Source of the DNA: Polyangiaceae bacterium
GTDB taxonomy: Bacteria; Myxococcota_A; Polyangia; Polyangiales; Polyangiaceae
Length of the DNA stretch: 64,000 nt
Reading direction: 5' to 3'
Assembly (NCBI GenBank): GCA_947475525.1
Contig: CANJMI010000005.1
Location: forward strand, 186,001 to 250,000
The position numbers and the translations under genes were made by a program. The notes beneath the pieces are model-generated. The model was not told the DNA's origin. It was given only the letters and a program-made list of their open reading frames with translations, and ran no database searches. How positions within the stretch are numbered: the stretch's first letter is position 1; the number at the start of each line of letters is the position of its first letter. Of this stretch, positions 35,752 through 44,143 are shown piece after piece.

Positions 35752-36738
35752 ATGCAAGATGTTCGAGCGTTGAACGAGTTCGTTGCCAGGGAGAGCGCCT
35801 TCGTCGACGACCTGATCCGGGAAGTCGGCAAGGTCATCGTAGGTCAGACCTACATGATCGAGCGCATCTTGATAGGTCTGCTCACCGGCGGCCACGTGCT
35901 GCTCGAAGGTGTACCCGGCCTCGCGAAAACCCTGACGGTCCGGACGCTCTGCGACGTCATCGACGCGGATTTCGCGCGGGTTCAGTTCACGCCCGATCTG
36001 CTGCCGGCCGACGTGATCGGAACGGTGATCTACAACCACCAGAAAGGTGAGTTCACCTCGAAGCTCGGCCCGATCTTCGCGAACCTCGTGCTCGCCGACG
36101 AGATCAACCGCGCGCCGGCCAAGGTCCAGAGCGCGCTCCTCGAAGCGATGCAAGAGCGCCAGGTCACGATCGGCGAGACGACTTACGCACTTCCGCAACC
36201 GTTCATCGTCATGGCGACGCAGAACCCGATCGAGCAAGAAGGGACGTACCGTCTACCCGAAGCCCAGATCGACCGTTTCATGATGATGGTGCGGGTCGGC
36301 TACCCCACCCGCGAAGAGGAGCGCGAGATCGTCGAACGCGCAACCAGCCCTATCGAACAACAGGTCAACCGCTGCACCGACATCGAGCAAATTCGAGCGG
36401 GCGCGCGCGCGACGAAGGACGTCTACATCGACGACCGCGTGAAGAACTACATCGTGGACGTCGTCTTTGCGACGCGTGAACCCAAGCAACGCGGCCTCAC
36501 CGAGCTTGCCGGACTGATCGAGCTCGGTGCGAGCCCTCGTGCGTCGATCGCCCTGGCCCAGGCCGCGCGAGCCCATGCGTTCCTTCGCCACCGTGGATAC
36601 GTGACGCCCGAGGACGTCAAAGCGGTCGGGCCGGACGTGCTGCGTCATCGTGTCGTTCTGACGTACGAAGCCGAAGCCGAAGAGGTTCGCGCCGAGGACA
36701 TCGTCCGGCGCGTGTTCGAGGTCGTCGAAGTTCCCTGA
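35752..36738 (+). CDS. MoxR-type AAA+ ATPase
   Basis: The 328-residue ATPase has Walker A in GVPGLAKT, Walker B in LVLADEINRAPAKVQSALLEAMQE and the family stretch VMATQNPIEQEGTYRLPEAQ, with sensor residues close by. MoxR proteins act as chaperones that assemble or activate partners with VWA domains, which are encoded downstream here. It is the first gene of the Bat operon, with 13 bases to the next gene. The helical lid region ends in a long coil. Confidence 0.95.
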   Translation: MQDVRALNEFVARESAFVDDLIREVGKVIVGQTYMIERILIGLLTGGHVLLEGVPGLAKTLTVRTLCDVIDADFARVQFTPDLLPADVIGTVIYNHQKGEFTSKLGPIFANLVLADEINRAPAKVQSALLEAMQERQVTIGETTYALPQPFIVMATQNPIEQEGTYRLPEAQIDRFMMMVRVGYPTREEEREIVERATSPIEQQVNRCTDIEQIRAGARATKDVYIDDRVKNYIVDVVFATREPKQRGLTELAGLIELGASPRASIALAQAARAHAFLRHRGYVTPEDVKAVGPDVLRHRVVLTYEAEAEEVRAEDIVRRVFEVVEVP

Positions 36739-36751
36739 GGGCCGTCGCTTG

Positions 36752-37645
36752 GTGCGTTCCAATTCCCCGACGGAGCTGCTCAAACAGCTGCGCACGATCG
36801 AGCTCCGTACCTCGCGTCTGGCGGACGAGCAGCTCGCCGGCAGCTACCATTCCGTCTTCAAGGGCCAGGGCCTAAGCTTCCGGGAAGTGCGCGCCTACTC
36901 GCCGGGCGACGACGTGCGCTTCATCGATTGGAACGTTTCGGCGCGCATGAGCGAGCCCTTCGTGAAGGTGTTCACCGAAGAGCGCGAGATGACGGTGATG
37001 CTCGTCGTCGACGTCTCGGCGAGCGGAGAGTGGGGCACCGTGCGCGCGAGCAAGTCGCACGTTGCCACGGAGGTGGCCGCCCTCTGCGCGTTTAGCGCGA
37101 TCAAGAACAACGACAACGTCGGGCTCATTCTCGGAACGGAGGTTGTCGAGAAAATCGTGCCGCCGAAGAAAGGCGACAAGCACGTGATGCGCGTCATCCG
37201 CGAAATCCTCGGATTCACGCCCGCGTATCTCGGCACTGACCTCGAGCTCACGCTCCAAACGCTGGTCAAAGTGTGCAAGCGCCGGAGCGTCGCTTTCGTC
37301 ATCAGTGACTTCTTCGCCGAAGGCTATGAGCGGGCCCTCGCGCTGGCCGCCGCAAAGCACGACATCATTCCTGTGATGCTCGTCGATCCCCGCGATGAAG
37401 AGCTCCCGGACATCGGCTTGGCGTCGCTAGAAGATCTCGAGACCGGCGAAGAGGTGCTCGTCGACACGAGCGATCCTGGCGTGCGGAAGCGTTTTAGCGA
37501 CTCGATGAAGGAGCTGCGCAACGAGCGCGAACGCGTCTTCCGAAAGCTCGCCCTCGACCGCGTGATCGTGAGGACCGATAAGGATTACGTGCGGCCGCTG
37601 CGTGAGCTCTTCGCGAAACGGGCGAAGAGAATGGGCACACGATGA
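36752..37645 (+). CDS. DUF58 domain protein of the Bat operon
   Basis: The 297-residue protein contains the DUF58 signature GLSFREVRAYSPGDDVRFIDW (about 42-62) followed by NVSARMSEPFVKVFTEERE. VVDVSASGEWG starts a VWA-like fold with a partly conserved metal site. It is soluble in appearance, with no membrane helix. DUF58 proteins are found with MoxR in nearly every Bat-type operon, where the ATPase is thought to act on them. The GTG at 36752 has GAGGG about 11 bases upstream. The stop overlaps the next start by 4 bases (ATGA). Confidence 0.88.
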   Translation: MRSNSPTELLKQLRTIELRTSRLADEQLAGSYHSVFKGQGLSFREVRAYSPGDDVRFIDWNVSARMSEPFVKVFTEEREMTVMLVVDVSASGEWGTVRASKSHVATEVAALCAFSAIKNNDNVGLILGTEVVEKIVPPKKGDKHVMRVIREILGFTPAYLGTDLELTLQTLVKVCKRRSVAFVISDFFAEGYERALALAAAKHDIIPVMLVDPRDEELPDIGLASLEDLETGEEVLVDTSDPGVRKRFSDSMKELRNERERVFRKLALDRVIVRTDKDYVRPLRELFAKRAKRMGTR

Positions 37646-38898
37646 ACGTGCCGCGTGCGACGGTCATGGCGCTCCTCTTCGCGAGCGCAAGCGGGCTCGG
37701 CGCGTGGAGTCTCAGCGAAGCCGCGCCGCCCGTGCCACCAACGGCGAATCCCGCCACCGTCGCAGCATCGCCATCGCCATCGGCATCGCCATCGGCATCG
37801 GCATCGCCATCGGCATCGGCATCGGCATCGGCATCGGCATCGGCATCGGCATCGGCATCGGCGGCCCCCGCCCCTGCGGTAAGCGCCAGCGCGGCGCCGG
37901 AGAAAACCTGGTCGTCTTGTGTCGACTACGTGCCCGAAGGTGCGATTCGGCCGCGACTCGAAGCGCACTTTCCTCCAAACGGAACGAGCGGTTACGAGCT
38001 CCGGTTGCTGATTACGGTCACGCACGGCCGCGGTGAGACCGTCCTCCCGGCCGGCTTTCATATCGACCGCGGAAGCGACGCCATGCGCGCGATCGAGGCC
38101 GCGAAATTTCGCATTCCAGAAGTCACGGGCGGCTCGCCCCCGAGCATCGATCGACCCAACCAGGCGGACGTCGAGAACGCGGATAAAAAGACGCTGACCA
38201 CGACGCTCAACCTCCCGTTCATCGCACTCCCCGACAAGCCGGGCCGGCACGTCTTGCGGCTACCTGCATTGCCGATCGCCGTCGGGCGCGCGAACGGGCA
38301 AGTGATGACCGTGTGCACCGCAGCGCTCGCGATCACGATCGAAGATCCGATCGCCAACGAAGCGCACGCCGAAGTCCATTCGAACGCGCCTCCGCGCTCG
38401 CAGCTCGAGGAATGGACCCTTGCGAAACAAGCGACGCTCGCCGGCCTCGCGGTGTTGATTCTCGCGGCGATCGGAGCCTGGCTTGCCACCCGTTGGAACC
38501 AGCGGCCAAAAGTCGTTGTCGCCGCCCCACGCGTTCCACCTTGGGTGACGGCGCTCGAGGAGCTCGCGGCCATCCGCAGCTCGCGCTTGCTCGAAGATGA
38601 GCAACTCGACGAATTCGCCGACCGCGTGAACAACTGTGTGCGCCGTTACCTCGGCGAACGCTTCGGCTTTGACGGACTCGAGTCGACAACGGCCGAGATT
38701 CGCCTCCTTTTACGGCGAATCGATACGCAAATCGTGGACCGTGCGGCCGTCGAGGCGTTCCTTGACGACACCGACCTTGTGAAGTTTGCGAAGTTCACGC
38801 CTGGGGCAGAGGACTGCGCCGAGATCTTGGCGCGCGCCGAAACGATCGTGCGCAGCACCATCCCGCCACGCTCAGCACGCGCGGAGGCAGCGGCATGA
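37642..38898 (+). CDS. DUF4381-like membrane protein with an (Ser-Ala)n repeat
   Basis: The 418-residue protein has a signal peptide (VMALLFASASGLGAWSLSEA). A run of alternating Ser and Ala or Pro follows (about 42-73), then a periplasmic beta domain containing a Cys pair, one membrane helix (TLAGLAVLILAAIGAWLATRW) and a cytoplasmic helical domain of about 130 residues (from LEELAAIRSSRLLEDEQLDEF). The topology and cytoplasmic part match the DUF4381-type proteins found between DUF58 and BatA in such operons. The start overlaps the DUF58 stop by 4 bases, and the stop overlaps batA by 4 bases. Confidence 0.6.
   Translation: MNVPRATVMALLFASASGLGAWSLSEAAPPVPPTANPATVAASPSPSASPSASASPSASASASASASASASASAAPAPAVSASAAPEKTWSSCVDYVPEGAIRPRLEAHFPPNGTSGYELRLLITVTHGRGETVLPAGFHIDRGSDAMRAIEAAKFRIPEVTGGSPPSIDRPNQADVENADKKTLTTTLNLPFIALPDKPGRHVLRLPALPIAVGRANGQVMTVCTAALAITIEDPIANEAHAEVHSNAPPRSQLEEWTLAKQATLAGLAVLILAAIGAWLATRWNQRPKVVVAAPRVPPWVTALEELAAIRSSRLLEDEQLDEFADRVNNCVRRYLGERFGFDGLESTTAEIRLLLRRIDTQIVDRAAVEAFLDDTDLVKFAKFTPGAEDCAEILARAETIVRSTIPPRSARAEAAA
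37765..37860. repeat. Hexanucleotide GCATCG/CCATCG array, 16 units, inside a gene
   Basis: Sixteen consecutive six-base units run from 37765 to 37860. Twelve are GCATCG and four, all in the first half, are CCATCG; the last eight units are identical. They encode alternating Ser-Ala or Ser-Pro. Since the unit is two codons, slippage would change the linker length without a frameshift. This is the most regular simple repeat in the window. Confidence 0.9.
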
Positions 38899-40106
38899 GC
38901 GCGCCGAGTTTTCCTCGTCGCCCGATGGTTGTTGCGCTCCCACGAGAGCACCGCCCGCGCCGCGCGATTTGGCGGGTACTCGGGTCACTCGGACTGACCT
39001 TGGTCATCGTCGTGCTGGCGCTGCTGCAACCCCTCATCGCGCGTGGCGCCGAGTGGCTCAGCATCCCGTGGGAGGAGCGCTGGGTCCTTCTCGGCTTGGC
39101 GCTTTTGCCGGTGCTCTGGTGGTGGACCACCTTCGGTCAGGATCGCCGTCGACCGCGACTCAAGATCGGCACCGTACGGCCGCTCGCCGGAGCGCGTACC
39201 GGATGGCGCACACGCCTCCGCGACGTCCCCGGGGTGTTTCGAACGGTCGCGGTCGCCATGTTTCTATTGGCGCTCGCGCGGCCGGTTGCGGTGCTCGGCA
39301 GCCAAGCCTCGGAGGACGAAGGCATCGACATCATCCTCGGGATCGATCTCTCCCACTCGATGGCCGCCATCCTCGATGGGGATCCGAAGGATTTACCCCG
39401 CGGTTCTCGAAACAAGGCCGCGTCGATACGCCCCTCGCGCATCGACACGGCGAAGCTCGTCGTCCAGGATTTCATCGGGCGCCGTCGCACCGATCGCATC
39501 GGCGCGATCGTGTTCGGCAAAGAGGCCTACATCCTCTCGCCGCCCACCCTCGACTACCAACTCTTGTCAAAGCTCGTCGGTCAACTGCGACTCGACGTCA
39601 TCGACGGTACGCGCACGGCGATCGGCGACGCCCTTGGAACGGCGGTAGCTCGCCTCGACCTCTCCGACGCCCGCAGCAAGGTGGTCATTCTGCTGACCGA
39701 CGGAGACAGCAACGCGGGCAAATACTCACCCGAAGAGGCGGCCCGCGAAGCTAGCCGTGTCGGCGCGAAAGTGTACGCCGTCCAGATCGGCAACGGCGAA
39801 GCGGCCGACGTCCAGGTCGGCACCGACCCGTTCGGGCAGCCGATCTACGAAAAACGCGTCGTCCCGGTCAACCCGAAGCTGCTCGACGAAATCGCAACAA
39901 AAACAGGCGGGAAACACTTCATCGCGACCGACGGCAAGGCCCTGCGGGAGAGCATGCACGCCATTCTAGATCAGCTCGAGCGGACCCGCTTCGAGGCGCC
40001 TGTCTCGCACCACGAGGAGCTCTTCCCGTTGTTCGTGTTCCCAGGCGTCATGCTCGTCGCCCTCGAGGCGTTGCTCCGCGCCTGGCTCCTCAGGAGGTTC
40101 CCGTGA
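38895..40106 (+). CDS. batA: BatA: membrane protein with VWA domain
   Basis: The 403-residue protein has an N-terminal region with membrane helices (LGLTLVIVVLALLQPLI, WVLLGLALLPVLWWW). A VWA domain starts near 150 with MIDAS motif DLSHSMA, threonine in DGTRTA and VILLTDGDSNAG, so the metal-dependent adhesion site is complete. A C-terminal helix (LFPLFVFPGVMLVALEALL) returns to the membrane. Bat proteins form an inner-membrane complex of uncertain role in envelope homeostasis. The ATG overlaps the previous stop by 4 bases (ATGA). Confidence 0.85.
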   Translation: MSAPSFPRRPMVVALPREHRPRRAIWRVLGSLGLTLVIVVLALLQPLIARGAEWLSIPWEERWVLLGLALLPVLWWWTTFGQDRRRPRLKIGTVRPLAGARTGWRTRLRDVPGVFRTVAVAMFLLALARPVAVLGSQASEDEGIDIILGIDLSHSMAAILDGDPKDLPRGSRNKAASIRPSRIDTAKLVVQDFIGRRRTDRIGAIVFGKEAYILSPPTLDYQLLSKLVGQLRLDVIDGTRTAIGDALGTAVARLDLSDARSKVVILLTDGDSNAGKYSPEEAAREASRVGAKVYAVQIGNGEAADVQVGTDPFGQPIYEKRVVPVNPKLLDEIATKTGGKHFIATDGKALRESMHAILDQLERTRFEAPVSHHEELFPLFVFPGVMLVALEALLRAWLLRRFP

Positions 40107-41212
40107 CCCTAGGCGGCATTCGCTTCGGCGCGTGGTACTTCCTGCCGATCGGGGTTGGGGTAGCCGCGCTCGTGACGCTCTTGCTCGTCCTTGGGGGTTA
40201 CCGCTTGCGACGCGCGACCCAAGCGATGGGCGACAGCGCACAAGTGAGGAGCCTCTTTACCTTCGATGCGACTCGGCGCCGTGGCTACAAAGGCGTGCTG
40301 CTCGTGCTGGCGACATTGCTCGCGTTCATCGCCGCCTCGCGTCCGCAGTTCGGCAAAGGTGAGCGCCTTATCCCGCGGACGAACCTCGACGTGATCATCG
40401 TGCTCGATTTTTCGAAGAGCATGTTCGCCCAGGACGTTCAGCCGTCGCGGATTTTCCGCGCAAAACTGGAGGTCGAGCGGCTCGTAAAATCCCTTCGGGG
40501 TGCGCGCTTCGGGGCCGTCGCATTCGCTGGCGATGCGATGAGCTTCCCGCTGACGTCGGATGGAGCCGCTGTCGCGCAATTTTTACGGCAGCTGAGTCCG
40601 AACGACATGCCCGTTCCCGGCACGGCGATCGCTCGCGCACTGAATCACGCCCGCGATCTGCTCGCGCGGGATCCTCACTCCGCGCAGCACGAGCGCGTGA
40701 TCGTTCTTGTGACGGATGGCGAGGATCTAGAGGGAAATCCCGTCGATGTTGCGCGCCAACTCGGCGAGAACAAGACGACCGTACACGTCGTTCAGATTGG
40801 CGGACGCACACCCGAGCGGATCCCCGAGATAAGCCCAGACGGTACGGTTCTGGGCTATCGAACGACGGCGGATGGGCACACGCTCACGACCTCGCTGTCG
40901 GCGGAGGGCGAGCTGCAACTCGAAGGTGTCGCCAAGGCCGCAGGAGGCCAGCTCGTTCGCGCCGAGAAAGGCACGACCGGCATCGACACCATCACGACGG
41001 CACTCCGGACCAAGATGGTCACCGAGCTCGGCGAGCGCGTCGAGAACGTCTACGCCGACGTCTTCCACTATCCGCTGGTGCTCACCCTCCTCTTGCTTCT
41101 GCTGGAGGCGTTCTGGCCCGAAGCTCCGAAGCGAATCTTCACCCGGGCCATCCCGCCACCGAAGAAGCCCCGAGGCTTGCGTCCGCTGCGCGAGGAGGGC
41201 CCCAGTGGCTGA
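40103..41212 (+). CDS. batB: BatB: membrane protein with VWA domain
   Basis: The 369-residue protein has two N-terminal membrane helices (FLPIGVGVAALVTLLLVLGG and GVLLVLATLLAFIAAS), a VWA domain with MIDAS DFSKSM, VPGTAIA and VTDGED, and a final membrane helix (PLVLTLLLLLLEAFW). Its layout mirrors BatA but it is a separate gene; the two are tandem paralogues as in other Bat operons. The GTG start overlaps the batA stop by 4 bases (GTGA). The last 25 residues are Pro/Lys-rich and cytoplasmic. Confidence 0.85.
   Translation: MTLGGIRFGAWYFLPIGVGVAALVTLLLVLGGYRLRRATQAMGDSAQVRSLFTFDATRRRGYKGVLLVLATLLAFIAASRPQFGKGERLIPRTNLDVIIVLDFSKSMFAQDVQPSRIFRAKLEVERLVKSLRGARFGAVAFAGDAMSFPLTSDGAAVAQFLRQLSPNDMPVPGTAIARALNHARDLLARDPHSAQHERVIVLVTDGEDLEGNPVDVARQLGENKTTVHVVQIGGRTPERIPEISPDGTVLGYRTTADGHTLTTSLSAEGELQLEGVAKAAGGQLVRAEKGTTGIDTITTALRTKMVTELGERVENVYADVFHYPLVLTLLLLLLEAFWPEAPKRIFTRAIPPPKKPRGLRPLREEGPSG
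41192..41199 (+). promoter_or_regulatory. Strong Shine-Dalgarno site for batC
   Basis: GAGGAGGG at 41192-41199 lies five bases before a GTG at 41205 and decides the batC start. It sits inside the last codons of batB, so translation of the two genes is coupled. Confidence 0.7.
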
Positions 41213-42236
41213 ACTTCGAGCAAAAAAGCGTGCGCGCCTTCGCGTGCCGCGGAGCGTGTGGGTGGGAGTCACCGTTGCCATCGCGCTCGCGAGCGGAGTC
41301 GCATTCGCTATGCGTCGCGGCTGGAACCCACGCGAGCCGTTCGCCCGCAAAGCACCGATGGTCGAGCAGGCCATCGCGACGTTGAACGCGAAAGACTACG
41401 AGGCGGCGCGGCAAACGTTGAGTGCGTACCTGGGCACGGGCGCCTGCACCGACGAGGGGTCACTGGCACTTAGCGAGCGAGTGCGTTTGCGTGCGGACGG
41501 CTCGTTCGATCTTGGACTCGCGCTCTTCCAGATCGCGGAGAGTTACGGCGGACCGTTCGGCGAGGAAGACGTCCCCGCGACGGATGGCAAAGAGCCCGAG
41601 ATCGATCCGAAGCGGAAGGCCTCGATCGAGTGCGGGCGAATCCTCGCGCTGGCCATCGCGAGTGATCCGGATGTTTCGCCCGAGCTCCGCGCGCGAGCCT
41701 CCTATCTCGCCGGCAATCTCGAATTTTTGGGCAAAAATTACGAGGAGTCGGTCAAGCACTACGACCGGGCCCTCGAGCTCGTGCCGGGGATTTCGGACAA
41801 GGCCCCTGGGGACTCGATCGGGCGCGACGCCGCCTGGAACCGCGCCATCGCGCTGCGCCGCATCGAAGAAAAAAAGCAGCGCGACGAAGAGAAAAAGAAG
41901 AACGAGCCGCCCGAGGACAAGAAGGACCAGGACCAAGACAAGAAGGACCAGGACCAAGACAAGAAGGACCAGGACCAAGACAAGAAGGACCAGGACCAAG
42001 ACAAGAAGGACCAGGACCAAGACAAGAAGGACCAGGACCAAGACAAGAAGGACCAGCCCGCCAAGCCGGAAGAGCCGAAGCCCGATCCGGAGGCCCTCGC
42101 CGAGCCGCCCGAAGCGAAAGCCCCGCCCTCGAGCCGCATGCTCGAGGACCTTCGCGAAGTGCCGACCTACCAGGAGGAGAACGCCAAGCGGGATGCCGCG
42201 CGCGGACGGCGCAGTTCCACGATGGAGGACAAATGA
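41205..42236 (+). CDS. batC: BatC: membrane-anchored TPR protein with an Asp/Lys/Gln repeat
   Basis: The 343-residue protein has a basic N-terminus and one membrane helix (SVWVGVTVAIALASGVAFA). A tetratricopeptide-like region follows (about 50-210), for example SYLAGNLEFLGKNYEESVKHYDRALELV. After that comes a highly charged stretch: Glu/Lys, then six full DKKDQDQ heptads (about 238-284), then a Pro/Glu-rich tail. Bat operons usually encode such a TPR protein at this position. The GTG at 41205 overlaps the batB stop by 8 bases and has GAGGAGGG five bases upstream. The stop overlaps batD by 4 bases. Confidence 0.8.
   Translation: MAELRAKKRARLRVPRSVWVGVTVAIALASGVAFAMRRGWNPREPFARKAPMVEQAIATLNAKDYEAARQTLSAYLGTGACTDEGSLALSERVRLRADGSFDLGLALFQIAESYGGPFGEEDVPATDGKEPEIDPKRKASIECGRILALAIASDPDVSPELRARASYLAGNLEFLGKNYEESVKHYDRALELVPGISDKAPGDSIGRDAAWNRAIALRRIEEKKQRDEEKKKNEPPEDKKDQDQDKKDQDQDKKDQDQDKKDQDQDKKDQDQDKKDQDQDKKDQPAKPEEPKPDPEALAEPPEAKAPPSSRMLEDLREVPTYQEENAKRDAARGRRSSTMEDK
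41916..42056. repeat. 21-bp tandem repeat in batC (six copies plus a partial)
   Basis: The 21-base unit beginning GACAAGAAGGACCAGGACCA runs six times without visible change from 41916 to 42041 and continues as a 15-base partial copy to 42056. It encodes DKKDQDQ heptads. The exact identity of copies at the DNA level, third bases included, points to recent duplication. There are no spacers, so it is not a CRISPR array. Confidence 0.95.
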
Positions 42237-44143
42237 GCCCGACTCGTAGCCTCGTCGTCGCGTTCGTGTGCGTGCTGATGGGGTTTGTGTCGCGCGCCGA
42301 AGCTCAGACGGCCGTCGAGGTGCACGCGTCGCTGTCGAGCGAATCGGTCGAGGTCGGTGAGATGTTCGTTGTGGAGCTCTCGGCCATGGCCGGCGACCGC
42401 ATCCGTTTCTCGGACCCACTCTTGCGCTTGCCGCCCGGCCTCAGCGCGAACGGCCCGTCGATCGGCTCCAAGACGCTCGTTCAATTGGGCGCGGCCGGCA
42501 CGATGTTCCGCCGCGGCATCAGCGCAAAATGGCGTCTTGTCGCGAGCGCCCCGGGAAAATACACGATCCCCGCTCCGAGCGTCCGCGCCGACGGTCGAGC
42601 CGTGACAGCTCCGTCGGCCCTGCGGGTGACCGTCGTCGAGCCTGGGCAAAAGCCCGCGCCCCGACGCAATCCGATGGATCCGTTCGGCATGGGGAGCCCG
42701 CTCGACGATCCACTGAGTGACTTCTTCAAAGAGTCGCAGAAAAAGCGCGAAGGCGAGTTGATCATCGATGAGCCTGTGTACGACCTGGAAGGACTTGGCG
42801 AGGCCGGTCGCGCGTTGACGCTCGCACGCGGTGACGACCCCTACTTGTTTCTTCGAATCGTGCCCGACAAAACGCGCATCGTCGTCGGCGAGCAGGTGAC
42901 CCTTCGGTACCTCGAATATTATCGCGTGACGAACGAGCGCTTCGAAGAACACGAGCCAAAACTCGAGGATTTCCTGCGGGTTCCGCTCGACGACGAACCT
43001 GGACAAGCGCAACGCGCGACGACCGCGGTCGCTGGTCGGGTGTGGTTCGTACAAGAGCTGGACCGCCTCGCTGTGTTTCCGCTGCGCACAGGTGAGCTGC
43101 ACACAGGCAAGCTGAGCGGGAAGTTCCGCATCCCTTACCTCAAGGATCCCGCCGCCCTTCGCGAGTCCAACGACGTGGTGCTCGACGTGCACGAGCCACC
43201 CCTCGACAAGCGCCCACCCGGTTACCGCATCGGCGACGTCGGACGGTTTCAGCTGACAGCCACCGTCACTCCGAAAGAGACCATTGCGGGCGACACCGTC
43301 AGCGTCTCGGTCCGACTCGAAGGACGTGGCATCTTGCCCGCTCAGCTCAAGGTTCCGGAGCGCACGGGCGTGGAGTGGCTCACGCCGGAAAAACAGGACA
43401 AGAACGATCTCCAAAACGGCCAGGTCGGTGGCTCGCGCACCTTCGGTTATGCCGTGCGACTTCTCGACCAGGGGGAGGTCGATCTCGGTTCGGTCGAGCT
43501 GCCGTACTTCGACCCAATTCTTGGTGACTACCACGTCGCCCGCGCCATTCTCGGCCGCGTAACGGTGAAACCGAAGGCCGGCGGTGGGGGTCCACCTACG
43601 GCCACCAATGCGGTCGATGGGGAACCGTTCGCGACGATGCCGAAAGTGCGAATGACCCTTCAGGCGTTCAACGCCGTTCGGCCGCGCGCCCCCGAGCTTC
43701 GCTGGTTTCTCGTTTGGCTTGTAGCCCCGTCGGTTGCGGTCCTCCTAGGCGGCCTTGCCGCGCGCGGCCTGCGAACACTGCGGCAGCGACGCGACGCGCA
43801 ACGAACGGAGCCCGAGCACCTCGCGCGCAGAGCTCTCGCCGAGCTCAAACGCGAAAACGATGCCCCAAACGCAGCGGCGATAGCCGAGCGAGCGGTGCAC
43901 CTCGCGATCGAGGCGGCGACCGGCGTGAAGTCGCGCGGCCTCTTGCTGCAGGACCTTTCCCAAGAGCTCGAGGCCCGTGGCCTACCGGCCGAGCTCGCCT
44001 CGCGCGCCCAGAGCACACTCAGCACCTGCGCCTCGTTGCGCTTCAAACCCGGTGCGAACGCCGATGACTCCGCGCCGCTCGTTCGTGACGTCGTCGCGCT
44101 CGTGCGGGACCTCCTCCACTCGGACGTCGAGGAGACGACGTGA
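42233..44143 (+). CDS. batD: BatD: large periplasmic beta-domain protein
   Basis: The 636-residue protein has a signal peptide (LVVAFVCVLMGFVSRAEAQ). Repeated immunoglobulin-like domains follow, including VEVHASLSSESVEVGEMFVV and YRIGDVGRFQLTATVTPKET. One membrane helix near 490 (FLVWLVAPSVAVLLGGLAARG) leads to a cytoplasmic helical tail of about 125 residues. This matches BatD in length and order. The start overlaps the batC stop by 4 bases and its own stop overlaps batE by 4. It probably projects into the periplasm while the tail contacts the VWA proteins. Confidence 0.85.
   Translation: MSPTRSLVVAFVCVLMGFVSRAEAQTAVEVHASLSSESVEVGEMFVVELSAMAGDRIRFSDPLLRLPPGLSANGPSIGSKTLVQLGAAGTMFRRGISAKWRLVASAPGKYTIPAPSVRADGRAVTAPSALRVTVVEPGQKPAPRRNPMDPFGMGSPLDDPLSDFFKESQKKREGELIIDEPVYDLEGLGEAGRALTLARGDDPYLFLRIVPDKTRIVVGEQVTLRYLEYYRVTNERFEEHEPKLEDFLRVPLDDEPGQAQRATTAVAGRVWFVQELDRLAVFPLRTGELHTGKLSGKFRIPYLKDPAALRESNDVVLDVHEPPLDKRPPGYRIGDVGRFQLTATVTPKETIAGDTVSVSVRLEGRGILPAQLKVPERTGVEWLTPEKQDKNDLQNGQVGGSRTFGYAVRLLDQGEVDLGSVELPYFDPILGDYHVARAILGRVTVKPKAGGGGPPTATNAVDGEPFATMPKVRMTLQAFNAVRPRAPELRWFLVWLVAPSVAVLLGGLAARGLRTLRQRRDAQRTEPEHLARRALAELKRENDAPNAAAIAERAVHLAIEAATGVKSRGLLLQDLSQELEARGLPAELASRAQSTLSTCASLRFKPGANADDSAPLVRDVVALVRDLLHSDVEETT

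Noticed and set aside
37765-37860. Possible CRISPR or origin iterons from the hexanucleotide array
   Set aside because: The unit is only six bases, there are no spacers and the array lies inside a gene with a clear reading frame.
41916-42056. Regular 21-bp units that could be taken for a CRISPR array
   Set aside because: The copies are directly adjacent with no unique spacers, and they keep the reading frame of batC.
41460-42419. A Leu/Val-rich reading opposite the batC repeats that looks like many membrane helices
   Set aside because: It is an antisense shadow of the DKKDQDQ codons. A run of LVLLVL repeats is an artefact of the 21-bp unit.
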